Positions 16,655-25,000 of a stretch of 64,000 bases of DNA are shown here, piece by piece. A program made the translations under genes and the position numbers. Source of the stretch: Pseudarthrobacter chlorophenolicus A6 (GTDB lineage: Bacteria; Actinomycetota; Actinomycetes; Actinomycetales; Micrococcaceae). Location of the stretch: NCBI RefSeq assembly GCF_000022025.1, contig NC_011886.1, positions 2,366,980-2,430,979 of the forward strand. The letters are read 5' to 3'. Under the pieces are notes generated by a model, which saw nothing but the letters and a program-made list of their open reading frames with translations, did not search any database and was not told where the DNA came from. The number at the start of each line of letters is the position of its first letter. Position 1 is the stretch's first letter.

Positions 16655-18025
16655 CTAGAGCTGCGCCTCCCGCCGGTCCAGCACGATCTGCTGGACATCC
16701 AGGTAGCCGGACTGGAACCCGGCACGCGAGTAGCAGAGGTAGAACAACCACATCCGCTGGAACACCGCATCGAAACCAAGCCCGCCCACCTCGGCGGACC
16801 TGGCCAGGAAGCGTTCCTCCCACAGCCGGAGGGTGGCGGCGTAGTGGTCACCCATCCCCATGCGCTCCCGCACGCGGAGGGTGGTGTGCTGCTGCGTGAC
16901 CCCTTCGATGGCCCGCACGGACGGCAGGAACCCGCCCGGGAAGATGTACTTGTGAACCCAGGTGTAGGCGTTGCGGGTTGCCAGCATCCGGCCGTGGGGC
17001 ATGGTGATCGCCTGGATGGCCACCTTGCCGCCCGGGGCCAGGACGCGGTCGATCGTCTGGAAGTAGATGGGCCAGTACTCGTAGCCCACCGCCTCGATCA
17101 TCTCCACGGACACCACGGCGTCGTACTCGCCTTCCACGGCGCGGTAGTCCTGCAGTGCCACTGTCACCTTGTCCGCGAAGCCGGCCTCGGCGATGCGCGC
17201 CTGGGCCAGAGCCTGCTGCTCGCTGGAGAGCGTCACGCTGTAAACGTTGGCGCCGCGGGCCGCGGCCCGCAGGGCAAGTTCGCCCCACCCGGTGCCGATT
17301 TCCAGGAGCCTGGTTCCTTCGCCCACGCCGGCCTTGTCCAGCAGCCTGTCGATCTTCGCCTGCTGCGCTTCCGCCAGGACCCCGAAGTCCACCGAATCCA
17401 GCGACCCCGCAGCCGAAGGGAACAGCGCCGACGAGTAGCTCATGGTGGTGTCAAGGAAGTTGGCGAACAGCTCGTTGGACAGGTCATAGTGCCGTGAGAT
17501 GTTGCTTCGCGTGTTCTGCTCGGCATTCCGTTCCTGCCTGGGCGTGCGCGGCAGGTACAGGCTGCGGAGCTTCTGCAGCGGCATGGGGATCAGGCTGTCC
17601 ACAGACGCCGCGAAGACCTCCAGGACGGCGGCGAGGTCGCTGGCTTCCCAGTCGCCGGCCATGAAGGATTCGCCGAGCCCGATCAGGCCGTTGTCACCGA
17701 TCCGGACCTCGAAGGCCTCCGGCCGGACCATCGTCATCACCGGTGCGTCCGGGCCGCCCGTGCCCAGGACAGTTCCGTCCGGGTATGCCACTCGCAGGGG
17801 CAGCCGTTTGGCGGCCCCTCTGAAGAGCAGGCCTGCCGCTTTGCCTGCCACGGCTGCTTTGGCGCCCGACGGCGGCTGGGCAACTCCCGGCCAGATCTCC
17901 GGATCGATGGTGGCGGGCGATGCCGGCACTCCGGTGGGCGTCCAGGCCGCGGGGCCGTTGCCCCCGGCCGGGGTTCCTGCCTTGGGGTGGGCGGCGGCGG
18001 TGCCGTTGTCGTCCGTCATTGTCAT
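16655..18025 (-). CDS. Cfa-family SAM-dependent methyltransferase
   Basis: 456-aa enzyme of the cyclopropane-fatty-acyl-phospholipid synthase family, which adds a methyl or methylene to unsaturated acyl chains of phospholipids. The SAM-binding motif LLEIGTGWGELALRAA is near residues 240-255, and the family segments RHYDLSNELFANFLDTTMSYS, YDAVVSVEMIEAVGYEYWP and HKYIFPGGFLPS are intact. The N-terminal 60 residues are Pro/Gly/Ala-rich and variable. The ATG overlaps the DUF1365 stop codon (ATGA) and has AGGAGG 7 nt upstream. Together with the two genes before it this is a lipid-modifying operon; product (cyclopropane, methyl-branched or furan acid) is not deducible. Confidence 0.92.
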   Translation of the reverse strand: MTMTDDNGTAAAHPKAGTPAGGNGPAAWTPTGVPASPATIDPEIWPGVAQPPSGAKAAVAGKAAGLLFRGAAKRLPLRVAYPDGTVLGTGGPDAPVMTMVRPEAFEVRIGDNGLIGLGESFMAGDWEASDLAAVLEVFAASVDSLIPMPLQKLRSLYLPRTPRQERNAEQNTRSNISRHYDLSNELFANFLDTTMSYSSALFPSAAGSLDSVDFGVLAEAQQAKIDRLLDKAGVGEGTRLLEIGTGWGELALRAAARGANVYSVTLSSEQQALAQARIAEAGFADKVTVALQDYRAVEGEYDAVVSVEMIEAVGYEYWPIYFQTIDRVLAPGGKVAIQAITMPHGRMLATRNAYTWVHKYIFPGGFLPSVRAIEGVTQQHTTLRVRERMGMGDHYAATLRLWEERFLARSAEVGGLGFDAVFQRMWLFYLCYSRAGFQSGYLDVQQIVLDRREAQL

Positions 18026-18804
18026 TGAACTGCCTCCTGTGAGGTGTGGTGTGGCTTGGTGACGACGGGCAGGCGTCTTGCCCAGAGTTTAATGCCCTGC
18101 ACCCTGATCAGGGCGGATACCAGCAGCGGCGCGGCCGGTACCTGGATGGCGGCGGCGATGATGTTCCGTGGGGTGGCGGGACGCCGCCGCCCGTCCATGG
18201 TGGCCACGAAGGGCCGCTGGCCTTCGCGCTCCAGCACGATCGAAACGCCCAGCCGCTCCCCCGGCGCCGGCAGCTTCATCCGGTACTGCCCGTCAACGTC
18301 GTTGAAGGGCGAAACGTAGAAGGCTTTCGGCACCGAAGCCCGGCCTGCCGCATCCGTCCGGAGCAGGTAGCAGTGCCGCTCACCGTACGTGTTGTGCACT
18401 TCGGCAACGACGCACTGGAGGTCGCCATCGCTCCGGTAGCACCAGAACAGCGACAGCGGGTTGAAGACGTAGCCGAATACCCGGGCGCTGGTGAGCATGT
18501 GGATGGGACCGCCGTCGGGCTCGACGCCCTGGGTCCGCAGGTAGCGTTCCACGTTGGTCCGGATGCTGTCCTCCGGGCTGCCCAGGTGGTCGCCGGCGTG
18601 GAATCCGGCCAGCGGCCGCAGCCACGCCGGCACGCGGGGCAGCCGGTCGACGTCCACGAACCAGCTGTAGCTCCGGTAGGTGAACGCGTTTTTCAGCGGG
18701 CTTTGCCGAACGTGTGAAATCGAGGTCCGGTAGATGGCCGGCGCAGGGGCCGCGGCACCATGGCTGGTGGCTGGGGCGGCGTTCATGGCTACACCGTAGC
18801 TCAC
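18022..18804 (-). CDS. DUF1365 domain-containing protein
   Basis: 260-aa protein of the DUF1365 family, recognised by YRTSISHVRQSPLKNAFTYR at about residues 26-45, GYVFNPLSLFWCYR, and AEVHNTYGERHCYLL. The reaction is unknown; the family is almost always found with a flavin amine oxidase and a Cfa-type methyltransferase, so it is presumed to act on the same lipid. The GTG start at 18804 overlaps the oxidoreductase stop (GTGA) and the end overlaps the methyltransferase ATG, so all three are translationally coupled. A downstream ATG at 18786 is an alternative start. Confidence 0.9.
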   Translation of the reverse strand: MSYGVAMNAAPATSHGAAAPAPAIYRTSISHVRQSPLKNAFTYRSYSWFVDVDRLPRVPAWLRPLAGFHAGDHLGSPEDSIRTNVERYLRTQGVEPDGGPIHMLTSARVFGYVFNPLSLFWCYRSDGDLQCVVAEVHNTYGERHCYLLRTDAAGRASVPKAFYVSPFNDVDGQYRMKLPAPGERLGVSIVLEREGQRPFVATMDGRRRPATPRNIIAAAIQVPAAPLLVSALIRVQGIKLWARRLPVVTKPHHTSQEAVQ

Positions 18805-20198
18805 GAGGGTTCCGCCGCCTGGACGAACTCGCGCTCCCCCTCATCGGCAGCATCCGTGGGGTCAGCCTGGAGCGGAGCCCAACTGCGGCCAAGCTTTTCC
18901 GCGGCGCGGACCCCGGCAAGGGCTCCGTCTTCGTGGAATCCCCACCCCAGGTACGCGCCGGCAAAGGCAACTTTGCCGTTGCTTAGGGCTGAAATCGCCT
19001 CCTGCGCCTTCAGCGATTCGGGCGTGTACTGGGGGTGCTCGTACACCATCCGCTCCAGCACGGTGCCGTCGTCGATGAGATCGGACTCGCCGAGGCTCAC
19101 AAGGTAGGGGCGGCCATCCTGCGGTTCGAGCCGCTGCAGGCGGGTGAGGTCATAGCTGACCAGGACCCTGTCCGGCCGGGCATCACAGGACGGCAGACGG
19201 TAGTTCCACGAAGCCCTGGCATTGTCCGCGGACGGCAGTACGGCCGGGTCTCGGTGGAAGACCGTGTGGTTCACGGAGTAGGGCATGCCGCCCAGCGCTT
19301 CCTTCTCCTCCGGGGTTGCGTCGGCGAGGAACCCGAGGGCCTGCGCAGGGTGGGTGGCAATCACGACGGCGTCAAAGTCTTCCAGCGCGTCTCCAGCTGC
19401 GAGCTCCACGCCTGAGTCGTGGCGCCGGATGGCGGTCACAGGGGTGTTGAGCCGGATATCCGGCAGCGTCGCCGCGAGCTTCTCCACGTACCGCGCCGAT
19501 CCGCCTGTGACCGTCCGCCACTGCGGCGAGCCCTTGAGGCCAAGCAGGCCGTGGTGGCCCAGGAAGGTGAACAGGTAGCGGGCAGGGTAGTTCAGCGCGG
19601 TGGTCGGATCACACGACCACACAGCGCTGACAACAGGCGTCATGAAGTGGGAGATGAAGTACTGGCTGAAGTTTTCGCGGGCCAGGAAGTCGCCGAGCGT
19701 GGGTTCCGGGGTTTTCGGGTCGCCGCTGACTGCCGAAGCCGGGGCAGTCTTCAGCAGTGCGCGTGCCCTGCGGTAGAACCGGGTCACTTCCAGCAGCATC
19801 AGCAGGTAGCGTCCCCGCAGCAGGCTGGAGGGTTTGGCAATGATGCCGCGGGCTCCATCACGTGCACCCGCGTACTCCAGGCCGCAGCCGTCGCAGCGGA
19901 TGGACATGCTCATCTCGGAATCCTGGGTTTCGACACCGAGCTCGGCAAACAGCCGCAGGAGGGTGGGGTAGGTGCGTTCGTTGTGGACGATGAACCCCGT
20001 GTCCACACCCATCAGGGAACCGTCCGGCTGGGGCATGTCGTGGGTGTGGGCATGCCCGCCCAGGCGGGAATCGGCCTCGAACAGGGTGACGTCGTCCTGC
20101 CGGTTGAGGACGTAGGCGGCGGTCAGGCCTGCCACTCCGCTGCCGATGACGGCAACGCGCCGCCTCTCGCCCCCACTCGCTGCTGGGTTAGGTGACAA
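18801..20198 (-). CDS. FAD-dependent amine-oxidase-like oxidoreductase
   Basis: 465-aa flavoprotein. The Rossmann motif VAVIGSGVAGLTAAYVL is near residues 15-31, followed by the acidic FEADSRLGGHAHT, and the C-terminal FAD segment GKVAFAGAYLGWGFHEDGA. It resembles COG2907-type predicted NAD/FAD oxidoreductases linked to DUF1365 and Cfa genes. It probably oxidises or desaturates an acyl chain near the methylated site (inference). The start is TTG at 20198 with AGAGGAG 6 nt before it; no ATG is available near the Rossmann motif. First gene of the operon, diverging from a LysR gene. Confidence 0.9.
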   Translation of the reverse strand: MSPNPAASGGERRRVAVIGSGVAGLTAAYVLNRQDDVTLFEADSRLGGHAHTHDMPQPDGSLMGVDTGFIVHNERTYPTLLRLFAELGVETQDSEMSMSIRCDGCGLEYAGARDGARGIIAKPSSLLRGRYLLMLLEVTRFYRRARALLKTAPASAVSGDPKTPEPTLGDFLARENFSQYFISHFMTPVVSAVWSCDPTTALNYPARYLFTFLGHHGLLGLKGSPQWRTVTGGSARYVEKLAATLPDIRLNTPVTAIRRHDSGVELAAGDALEDFDAVVIATHPAQALGFLADATPEEKEALGGMPYSVNHTVFHRDPAVLPSADNARASWNYRLPSCDARPDRVLVSYDLTRLQRLEPQDGRPYLVSLGESDLIDDGTVLERMVYEHPQYTPESLKAQEAISALSNGKVAFAGAYLGWGFHEDGALAGVRAAEKLGRSWAPLQADPTDAADEGEREFVQAAEPS

Positions 20199-20344
20199 TC
20201 CATGCTCCTCTGCTGAACATCTGCCGCTGGACGGCTATACAAACGGCAATTCGGCGCCGGACCTGGAGCGGATGGGCGGATTGCCGCCCTTTTTGTCCAA
20301 CCCTACGGGTGCGGCACACGGGATCAGGGGCACGGCACCCGGAG

Positions 20345-20356
20345 TACTGTTGGCTG
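20345..20356 (+). promoter_or_regulatory. Leaderless -10 element before the LysR gene
   Basis: TACTGT (20345-20350) ends 6 nt before the GTG at 20357, and no Shine-Dalgarno sequence is present. The 158-bp divergent gap to the oxidoreductase gene would also hold any LysR operator; none was firmly identified. Confidence 0.5.
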
Positions 20357-21274
20357 GTGGTCAATCCGGTACACCTGAAGACGCTGATCGAGGTCACCCG
20401 CCTGGGCTCGTTTGCCGCAGCTGCGGCGACCCTGGGTTACACGGCTTCGGCGGTGTCCCAGCAAATGTCTGCCCTTGAGCGGGACACAGGCACCATCCTC
20501 TTCCAGCGTTCGGCGCGCAGCGTGGTGCCTACGGAAGCCGCCGTCGTCATGACCCGGCACGCGGCCAAGGTGCTCACCGACATCGAAGCCCTGATGGCTG
20601 CCGCGTCGAAGACCCAGGATGCCGCCAGCCAGGAACTCCGGCTGGGCATCTTTCCGAGCCTCGCCACCTACGTCCTCCCCCGGATCCTGAAGAATCCGGC
20701 CTGGAAGAACCTCGGCATCGACCTCCGCGTCTCGGTGGCCGAACCGGGACAAACCATCCAGGGGCTGCGGGCAGGAGGAGACCTCGACCTGGCAGTGGTT
20801 TTCCAGGTGGGACAGACCGGGGTGGCGTGGCCGGCAACTATTAACCGGCAATGGATTGGCGACGACGACTTCCGGGTGGTCCTTCCGCGTGACTGGGGAT
20901 TCCGGCCGGATGCAGGGGTGGCAGCCGAACACCTGTCCGAGCTGCCGTGGATCATGCACCATCCAGGCACCAGTGACGCGATGGTGATCGAACGGCTGTT
21001 TGCCGGCTGCAACCTCCACCCGCGCGTGGTGGCGCACAGCGACGACTTCCATGCCAGCCTCGAGATGGCGGCCGCCGGACTGGGTGCAGCGCTGGTCCCC
21101 GAACTGGCGCTGCGGAACAAGCCCACCGGCGTCGTGGTGCTCGACGTCCCTGAGATCAGGCTTGCCCGCAACGTTTTTGCGCTCCTGATCAACGACCGGA
21201 AAACGGCCAGGGTGCAGCTTTTTGTCGATCTTCTGGCGGAGACTTTGGCCGGAATGCGCACCGCAGTCAATTAG
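20357..21274 (+). CDS. LysR family transcriptional regulator
   Basis: 305-aa regulator. The winged HTH is at residues 1-65 (VNPVHLKTLIEVTRLGSFAAAAATLGYTASAVSQQ in pieces, with the classic GYTASAVSQQMSALE helix), then a periplasmic-binding-protein-like effector domain (LRLGIFPSLATYVLPRIL; GLGAALVPELAL). I start it at GTG 20357, which gives the normal N-terminus; a longer frame to 20192 is rejected. It diverges from the FAD-DUF1365-Cfa operon, the usual LysR-target geometry, so that operon is its likely target. Effector unknown. Confidence 0.9.
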   Translation: MVNPVHLKTLIEVTRLGSFAAAAATLGYTASAVSQQMSALERDTGTILFQRSARSVVPTEAAVVMTRHAAKVLTDIEALMAAASKTQDAASQELRLGIFPSLATYVLPRILKNPAWKNLGIDLRVSVAEPGQTIQGLRAGGDLDLAVVFQVGQTGVAWPATINRQWIGDDDFRVVLPRDWGFRPDAGVAAEHLSELPWIMHHPGTSDAMVIERLFAGCNLHPRVVAHSDDFHASLEMAAAGLGAALVPELALRNKPTGVVVLDVPEIRLARNVFALLINDRKTARVQLFVDLLAETLAGMRTAVN

Positions 21275-21307
21275 GCCTGAACGCTGGAATGCGCTGCGCC
21301 GGGGGGC

Positions 21308-21319
21308 TATGTTGAATCT
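21308..21319 (+). promoter_or_regulatory. Leaderless -10 element before the DUF2004-like gene
   Basis: TATGTT (21308-21313) ends 6 nt before the ATG at 21320. No Shine-Dalgarno sequence. Confidence 0.5.
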
Positions 21320-21826
21320 ATGAACAAGGTAGCCAGCCAGCATTTTGGCGAGATTGAGCTCAATCACGGCAGGGATCACCTCTTCGCCGCCAAACATGAG
21401 CTGCGCGGCCACCCGCTCAAGATCGACCTGAATGTCACCGCGCACGACCACTTCGATGAAGCGGCCCTGCGCAAGGTGGACTACCGGCTCCGCTTCCTGC
21501 CGGAACTTGTTGACGAGGTGCGCGAGATGATCGCGGAGGAACTCGACCAGGAAGGCACCAGCCCGCAGGAGTACCTGCACTTCCACTGCAACGCCCTCAA
21601 GGATGAGCACCTGCAGAAGGTGTTCGGCGTGGAGGAACGCAGCCAGCTCACCAATGACGTCTTCCTCAAGGCCCTGAAGCTGGGCCATCTGGCCATCTAC
21701 CCCGGGCAGCCTGAGCGCTACTTTGTCCTGGACTTCACGCTGGGCGAGCACTTTACGGATGAGGTGCTGGTTGCCTCGGCCGACGAAGACGGCGTGGTTG
21801 ACGACGAAATCGTCTGGGAATCCTGA
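21320..21826 (+). CDS. DUF2004-like protein of unknown function
   Basis: 168-aa acidic, soluble protein with no signal peptide or membrane segment. It contains conserved-looking DVTAHDHFDE-like (here NVTAHDHFDEAALRKVD), CNALKDEHLQKVFG and YFVLDFTLGEHFTDEVL segments, and an acidic tail. I relate it to DUF2004 from memory with moderate certainty. It follows the LysR gene by 45 bp but has its own leaderless promoter. It is separated from convergent metF by a strong bidirectional hairpin. Confidence 0.7.
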   Translation: MNKVASQHFGEIELNHGRDHLFAAKHELRGHPLKIDLNVTAHDHFDEAALRKVDYRLRFLPELVDEVREMIAEELDQEGTSPQEYLHFHCNALKDEHLQKVFGVEERSQLTNDVFLKALKLGHLAIYPGQPERYFVLDFTLGEHFTDEVLVASADEDGVVDDEIVWES

Positions 21827-21845
21827 ACTGACTACCTGCGTGTTC

Positions 21846-21879
21846 CGACGGGCTCAGCCAGCGGTGGTTGAGCCCGTCG
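21846..21879. terminator. Bidirectional hairpin, also a dispersed Arthrobacter-type repeat
   Basis: CGACGGGCTCAGCCA (21846-21860) pairs with TGGTTGAGCCCGTCG (21865-21879) over 15 bp with one G-U pair and loop GCGG. It lies between the convergent DUF2004-like and metF genes. The GGTTGAGCCCGTCGA arm is a variant of the short element at 13272-13294. Confidence 0.7.
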
Positions 21880-21890
21880 AGCGCTGGGGC

Positions 21891-22853
21891 TCAGCTGGCG
21901 AGTTCCGCGCGGGCGGCAGCGGTGCGGCTGCCCGCACGGCTGTGCCGGGGAAGGGACAGCTTGTCCAGCACCTCCAGCGCGCTCTGGTGCTCATTGAAGG
22001 TGTAGAGGTGGATTCCGGGAGCACCGGCATCCAGGGCGGCGTTCGCCAGGTCCACGGTGGCATCGACGCCGACGCGGACGCGTTCAATGTCTGTATCGGC
22101 CGCGGCCAGACGCTCAATGAGTTCCGCCGACGGTTCCACCCCGGCAAGCTCACCCAGCCGCTTTACCCGGCGGAGGCTGGTGAACGGCATAACGCCGGGG
22201 ATGATCGGGATGGTCACTCCGGCGCGGCGTGCCCGGGCAAGGAGATCCGAATACTGCGAAGAGTGGAAGAACACCTGGCTGATGGCGAAATCCGCGCCAG
22301 AGCGCTGCTTGGCCAGCAGGACCTCGACGTCGTGCTCTTCGCTGGGTGACTCCGGATGCCGGGCGGGGTACGCCGCGACACCCACCGCAACCTTGCCCGC
22401 ACACAGCAGGGCCGACCGGCGTTGCTCCACACGGCGGATCAGTTCGATCAGGTCCTGGGCGTATCGCAGGGAGCCGTTGACGGGCTGGCTTGCATCGTTG
22501 GGAAGGTCGCCGCGGAGGGCGAGGATCCCGCGCACACCGGTGTCCAGCAGCTGCCCGATGATGCCGGCGAGCTGCTCGGGGGTGTTGCCCACGCAAGTGA
22601 GGTGCGCCAGCGGCCGGAGGGTGGTTTCCAGGAGGAGCCGGTCGATCAGTTCGATGGCCGTGTTCCGGTTGGACCCGCTGGCACCGTACGTGACGGAAAC
22701 GTAGTCCGGTTCCGTGGTTTCCAGTTCCCGGATGGTGGTCCACAGCGTCTCGGCAGCGGCCGGCGAACGGGGCGGAAACAGTTCGTAGGACAGCGCCACC
22801 GGGGCGGCGTCTGAGAGCTTTGGCTGTGGGTCAATAAGGCTTGGCGGTGACAT
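21891..22853 (-). CDS. metF: Methylenetetrahydrofolate reductase
   Basis: 320-aa FAD-dependent TIM barrel that makes 5-methyl-THF for methionine synthesis. The N-terminal ALSYELFPPRSPAA carries the catalytic Glu of the family; DYVSVTYGASGSNR, HLTCVGNTPEQL, ILALRGDLPND, FAISQVFFHSSQY and IIPGVMPFTS follow in order. I start it at the ATG at 22853; the frame continues upstream to 23012 but that stretch lacks similarity and overlaps a structured leader. Monocistronic on the minus strand, ended by the hairpin at 21846-21879. Confidence 0.95.
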   Translation of the reverse strand: MSPPSLIDPQPKLSDAAPVALSYELFPPRSPAAAETLWTTIRELETTEPDYVSVTYGASGSNRNTAIELIDRLLLETTLRPLAHLTCVGNTPEQLAGIIGQLLDTGVRGILALRGDLPNDASQPVNGSLRYAQDLIELIRRVEQRRSALLCAGKVAVGVAAYPARHPESPSEEHDVEVLLAKQRSGADFAISQVFFHSSQYSDLLARARRAGVTIPIIPGVMPFTSLRRVKRLGELAGVEPSAELIERLAAADTDIERVRVGVDATVDLANAALDAGAPGIHLYTFNEHQSALEVLDKLSLPRHSRAGSRTAAARAELAS

Positions 22854-22999
22854 TTGCGTCCTTGGCTTTGGGCCATTGGAGCTCCCGGCGGAAGAGGCTG
22901 CAGGGAACCGGCAATGAATTTGAGTTTGGGAAAGACGGAGAAACTCCACAGGAAAGCAGCCGCGGCTGTTTCGCCCGCGATGAAGTTGTCCGTGAGCAA

Positions 23000-23053
23000 A
23001 TGTCAGGCCCACATGGGGGCACCCACACCCTCCGAACGGAGGATCGCTGACAC
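23000..23053 (-). ncRNA. Candidate structured leader element of metF
   Basis: On the minus strand TGTCAG (23052-23047) pairs with CTGACA (23006-23001), extendable by one G-U pair. This encloses a perfect CCTCCG/CGGAGG hairpin (23042-23029) and a second possible GCCC/GGGC hairpin, a compact three-way junction of about 54 nt. The position in a long metF leader suggests a regulatory RNA, but it does not match SAM, THF or cobalamin aptamers I know. Confidence 0.35.
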
Positions 23054-23067
23054 GTTACCAGGGTAAC
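23054..23067. promoter_or_regulatory. GTTACC-AG-GGTAAC inverted repeat upstream of metF
   Basis: Perfect 6-bp arms with a 2-bp spacer just upstream of the structured element. The size suits a dimeric regulator site; the factor is unknown. Confidence 0.35.
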
Positions 23068-23195
23068 TTGCCTACGACTTTATGAGCGGGCGGTGGGCCC
23101 TTCAAGTCGGCGCGAAATTAAGACGCAGTTTTACGCCGGGTTTCGATGCGGAGCCGAAGATTATTCGTTCCGGCTGCCCCACCGGCTCCGCAGCG

Positions 23196-24050
23196 CTACC
23201 AGGGGCGGTCCGGGTCTTGGTTGTACCCGGCGTCGTTGAGGTAGTCCTCCCGCTCCCTTCCGCTGTTGCGATCTCGCTGGGACTGCCTGGCGCTCTCCTC
23301 GAGCTGTTCCAGCTGGCCTTGCTGCGGCGGTTCCGCCTCTTCTTCAGCCTGGGCTGGATCTTCAGCCGGCTCCTGCGCGGCGTCACCGCCCTTGCCGGCG
23401 GCGTCCAGTTTCCCGGCCAGCCGCCCGCCGGCCTCTTCCAGCCGCTCCCCCGCAGAACCATTGGCGGTCCCCGAGTCACCGGTAAAGCAGCCGTCGGGTG
23501 CCGCCTTGACTACGTCCAGCGCTTCGGAGAAGAGCGCCGCGGCCGACGCCGGATCCTCCGCGCGCAGCTTGTCGTCGCCCAGGCGTTCGGTCGCCAGCAC
23601 GAGGTTCACCCTGATGACGCAGGCATCGGCTGACCCGGCTGCGGTTCCGGGAACCAGGTCCAGGGCTTCGGCGAAACGTTGCCGGGCGGCGTCGAAATTC
23701 CCGCCCAGGACGTGGGAGTCGCCGGCGGCGAACGGGGCCTTGTGCGGCTCGGGAATGTTGAGGGGCTGCAGCCAGCCGGCGGCGGCAGCGGCAGCACCGG
23801 CATCCCTGGCGTCGAAAGCCGCGGCTGCCTGGCCGCCGAAGACGCCCAGGCTCAGGAGCTTAGTGGCAATGCCCAGTACCAGGATGGCCGGCACGGCCGA
23901 GCCCCACAGCAACAGGCGCCGCTTCCGCAGCCGCCCAAAGCCGCTCCCAGGGCCCGGGCGGTGGTCCGTCCCGTTGTCCCGACTCAAGGGTGCGGCTTCC
24001 GCGGTGCGGCGCTGGCGTTCTTTGGGCGGCAGGGGTTTGGTGGCGGTCAT
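23196..24050 (-). CDS. Membrane-anchored TPR-like protein of the MoxR-VWA operon
   Basis: 284-aa protein with a basic cytosolic N-terminus, one membrane helix at about residues 45-68 (RRLLLWGSAVPAILVLGIAT), an Ala-rich extracytoplasmic part with a TPR-like repeat (FDAARQRFAEALDLVPG; SAAALFSEALDVVKA), and a long Glu/Gln/Pro-rich acidic tail. It is the last gene of the MoxR cluster and overlaps the VWA gene before it by ATGA. BatE/BatC-like proteins with TPRs occupy this place in other bacteria, so a similar scaffold role is inferred. Confidence 0.75.
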   Translation of the reverse strand: MTATKPLPPKERQRRTAEAAPLSRDNGTDHRPGPGSGFGRLRKRRLLLWGSAVPAILVLGIATKLLSLGVFGGQAAAAFDARDAGAAAAAAGWLQPLNIPEPHKAPFAAGDSHVLGGNFDAARQRFAEALDLVPGTAAGSADACVIRVNLVLATERLGDDKLRAEDPASAAALFSEALDVVKAAPDGCFTGDSGTANGSAGERLEEAGGRLAGKLDAAGKGGDAAQEPAEDPAQAEEEAEPPQQGQLEQLEESARQSQRDRNSGREREDYLNDAGYNQDPDRPW

Positions 24051-25000
24051 TTGACGCGCTCGTCCCGTGCGGCTGCCCTGGCCGGAATGGGGGACGCTGC
24101 AGCACGGGGCAGTTCCCGGTACCGGCGGATGATCGTCACGGCATCCGGAAGGGCGAGCGCGAAGGCTCCCGCCGCGAACAGCCAGTACAGCTCCGTCCGG
24201 CCTTCCAGGGAGTCGCTGCTGCGCTCGAGGCTGCCCGGCCGGGCCTCCTGCATCATGGGACCAACAGGGTCTCCGGCTTGCCGGTGCACGTACGGTACGC
24301 CAAGTTGCCCGGCAACATCCTGCAGCCGCGGCTCATCGATGCGGGACAGCGCATCGGCACCGCCAGCGTCACGCACGTAGGGCCCGTCAGAGGTTTCACC
24401 CGGATCACCGGAGTTTTCCTTCATGCGGCCGCCGGCGGCCGTCCCGTACCCCAGGACGGCTCCCCCGGCCACCAGGCTGCCGTCCAGGTTGAAGCGTTCC
24501 GGCTCCTTGCCGCTGGTCTGCTCGCCGTCACCCAGGTAGTACACCAGCCGCGGGCGCTCCGGGTGGCTCTCACGCGCGGCGTCGAGGCGCTCGGAAAGGA
24601 CCTGGCGGGCGGCGGTGATGCTGCTGCCCTTGGCGAAGGCGGTCACCTGCGGCTCCAGGACGGTGACCATTGTCTGCAGTGCCAGGGTGTCGGTGGTGAG
24701 GGGCATCCGGACGAACGCTTTCGTGTCAAAGGTGATCAGCGAGAACCGTGCCCCGGGCAGTTCCTTGGCAATGTCCATAATGTCCTGCCGGACACCATCC
24801 ATCCTCGGAGCTGAGGTCCCGTAGTCTTCGGCCACCATGCTGGTGGTGGTGTCCACCACGAAGAACACGTTCAGGTCCGTGGTGGCTGCCTGTGCGGTGC
24901 CGCCCGGCAAGGCGGGGCGGCACAGCGCCGCAACCAGGAACACCGCCAGCAAGCCGCGGCGCAGCCAGCGGCGGCTGCCCGTCGGCCGGATGCGAGTCAT
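24047..25000 (-). CDS. Secreted VWA-domain membrane protein
   Basis: 317-aa protein with a signal peptide (about residues 8-38, ending ALPGGTAQAA), a von Willebrand A domain beginning DLNVFFVVDTTTSM, and a C-terminal membrane helix (YWLFAAGAFALALPDAVTII). The MIDAS motif is DTTTS instead of DxSxS, so metal binding may be altered. The ATG at 25000 overlaps the previous VWA gene (ATGA); the longer frame to 25057 is less likely. BatB-like role in an envelope MoxR/VWA complex is inferred. Confidence 0.82.
   Translation of the reverse strand: MTRIRPTGSRRWLRRGLLAVFLVAALCRPALPGGTAQAATTDLNVFFVVDTTTSMVAEDYGTSAPRMDGVRQDIMDIAKELPGARFSLITFDTKAFVRMPLTTDTLALQTMVTVLEPQVTAFAKGSSITAARQVLSERLDAARESHPERPRLVYYLGDGEQTSGKEPERFNLDGSLVAGGAVLGYGTAAGGRMKENSGDPGETSDGPYVRDAGGADALSRIDEPRLQDVAGQLGVPYVHRQAGDPVGPMMQEARPGSLERSSDSLEGRTELYWLFAAGAFALALPDAVTIIRRYRELPRAAASPIPARAAARDERVK

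Larger units (their letters stand above)
22854..23195 (-). other. Long upstream region of metF
   Basis: 342 bp without a credible gene. It contains the candidate structured RNA at 23000-23053 and the inverted repeat at 23054-23067, then about 147 nt of leader to the metF start. The part toward 23195 is the 3' flank of the next operon; no terminator was clear there. Confidence 0.5.

Noticed and set aside
22854..23195. SAM-IV, THF or cobalamin riboswitch before metF
   Set aside because: Only hairpins and a GGTGCCCC-like stretch are present. The conserved cores of these aptamers are missing.
23196..24054. Ser/Ala-rich plus-strand frame opposite the TPR-like protein
   Set aside because: Composition is that of a shadow frame. 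The minus-strand frame has a membrane helix, an ATGA overlap and operon context.
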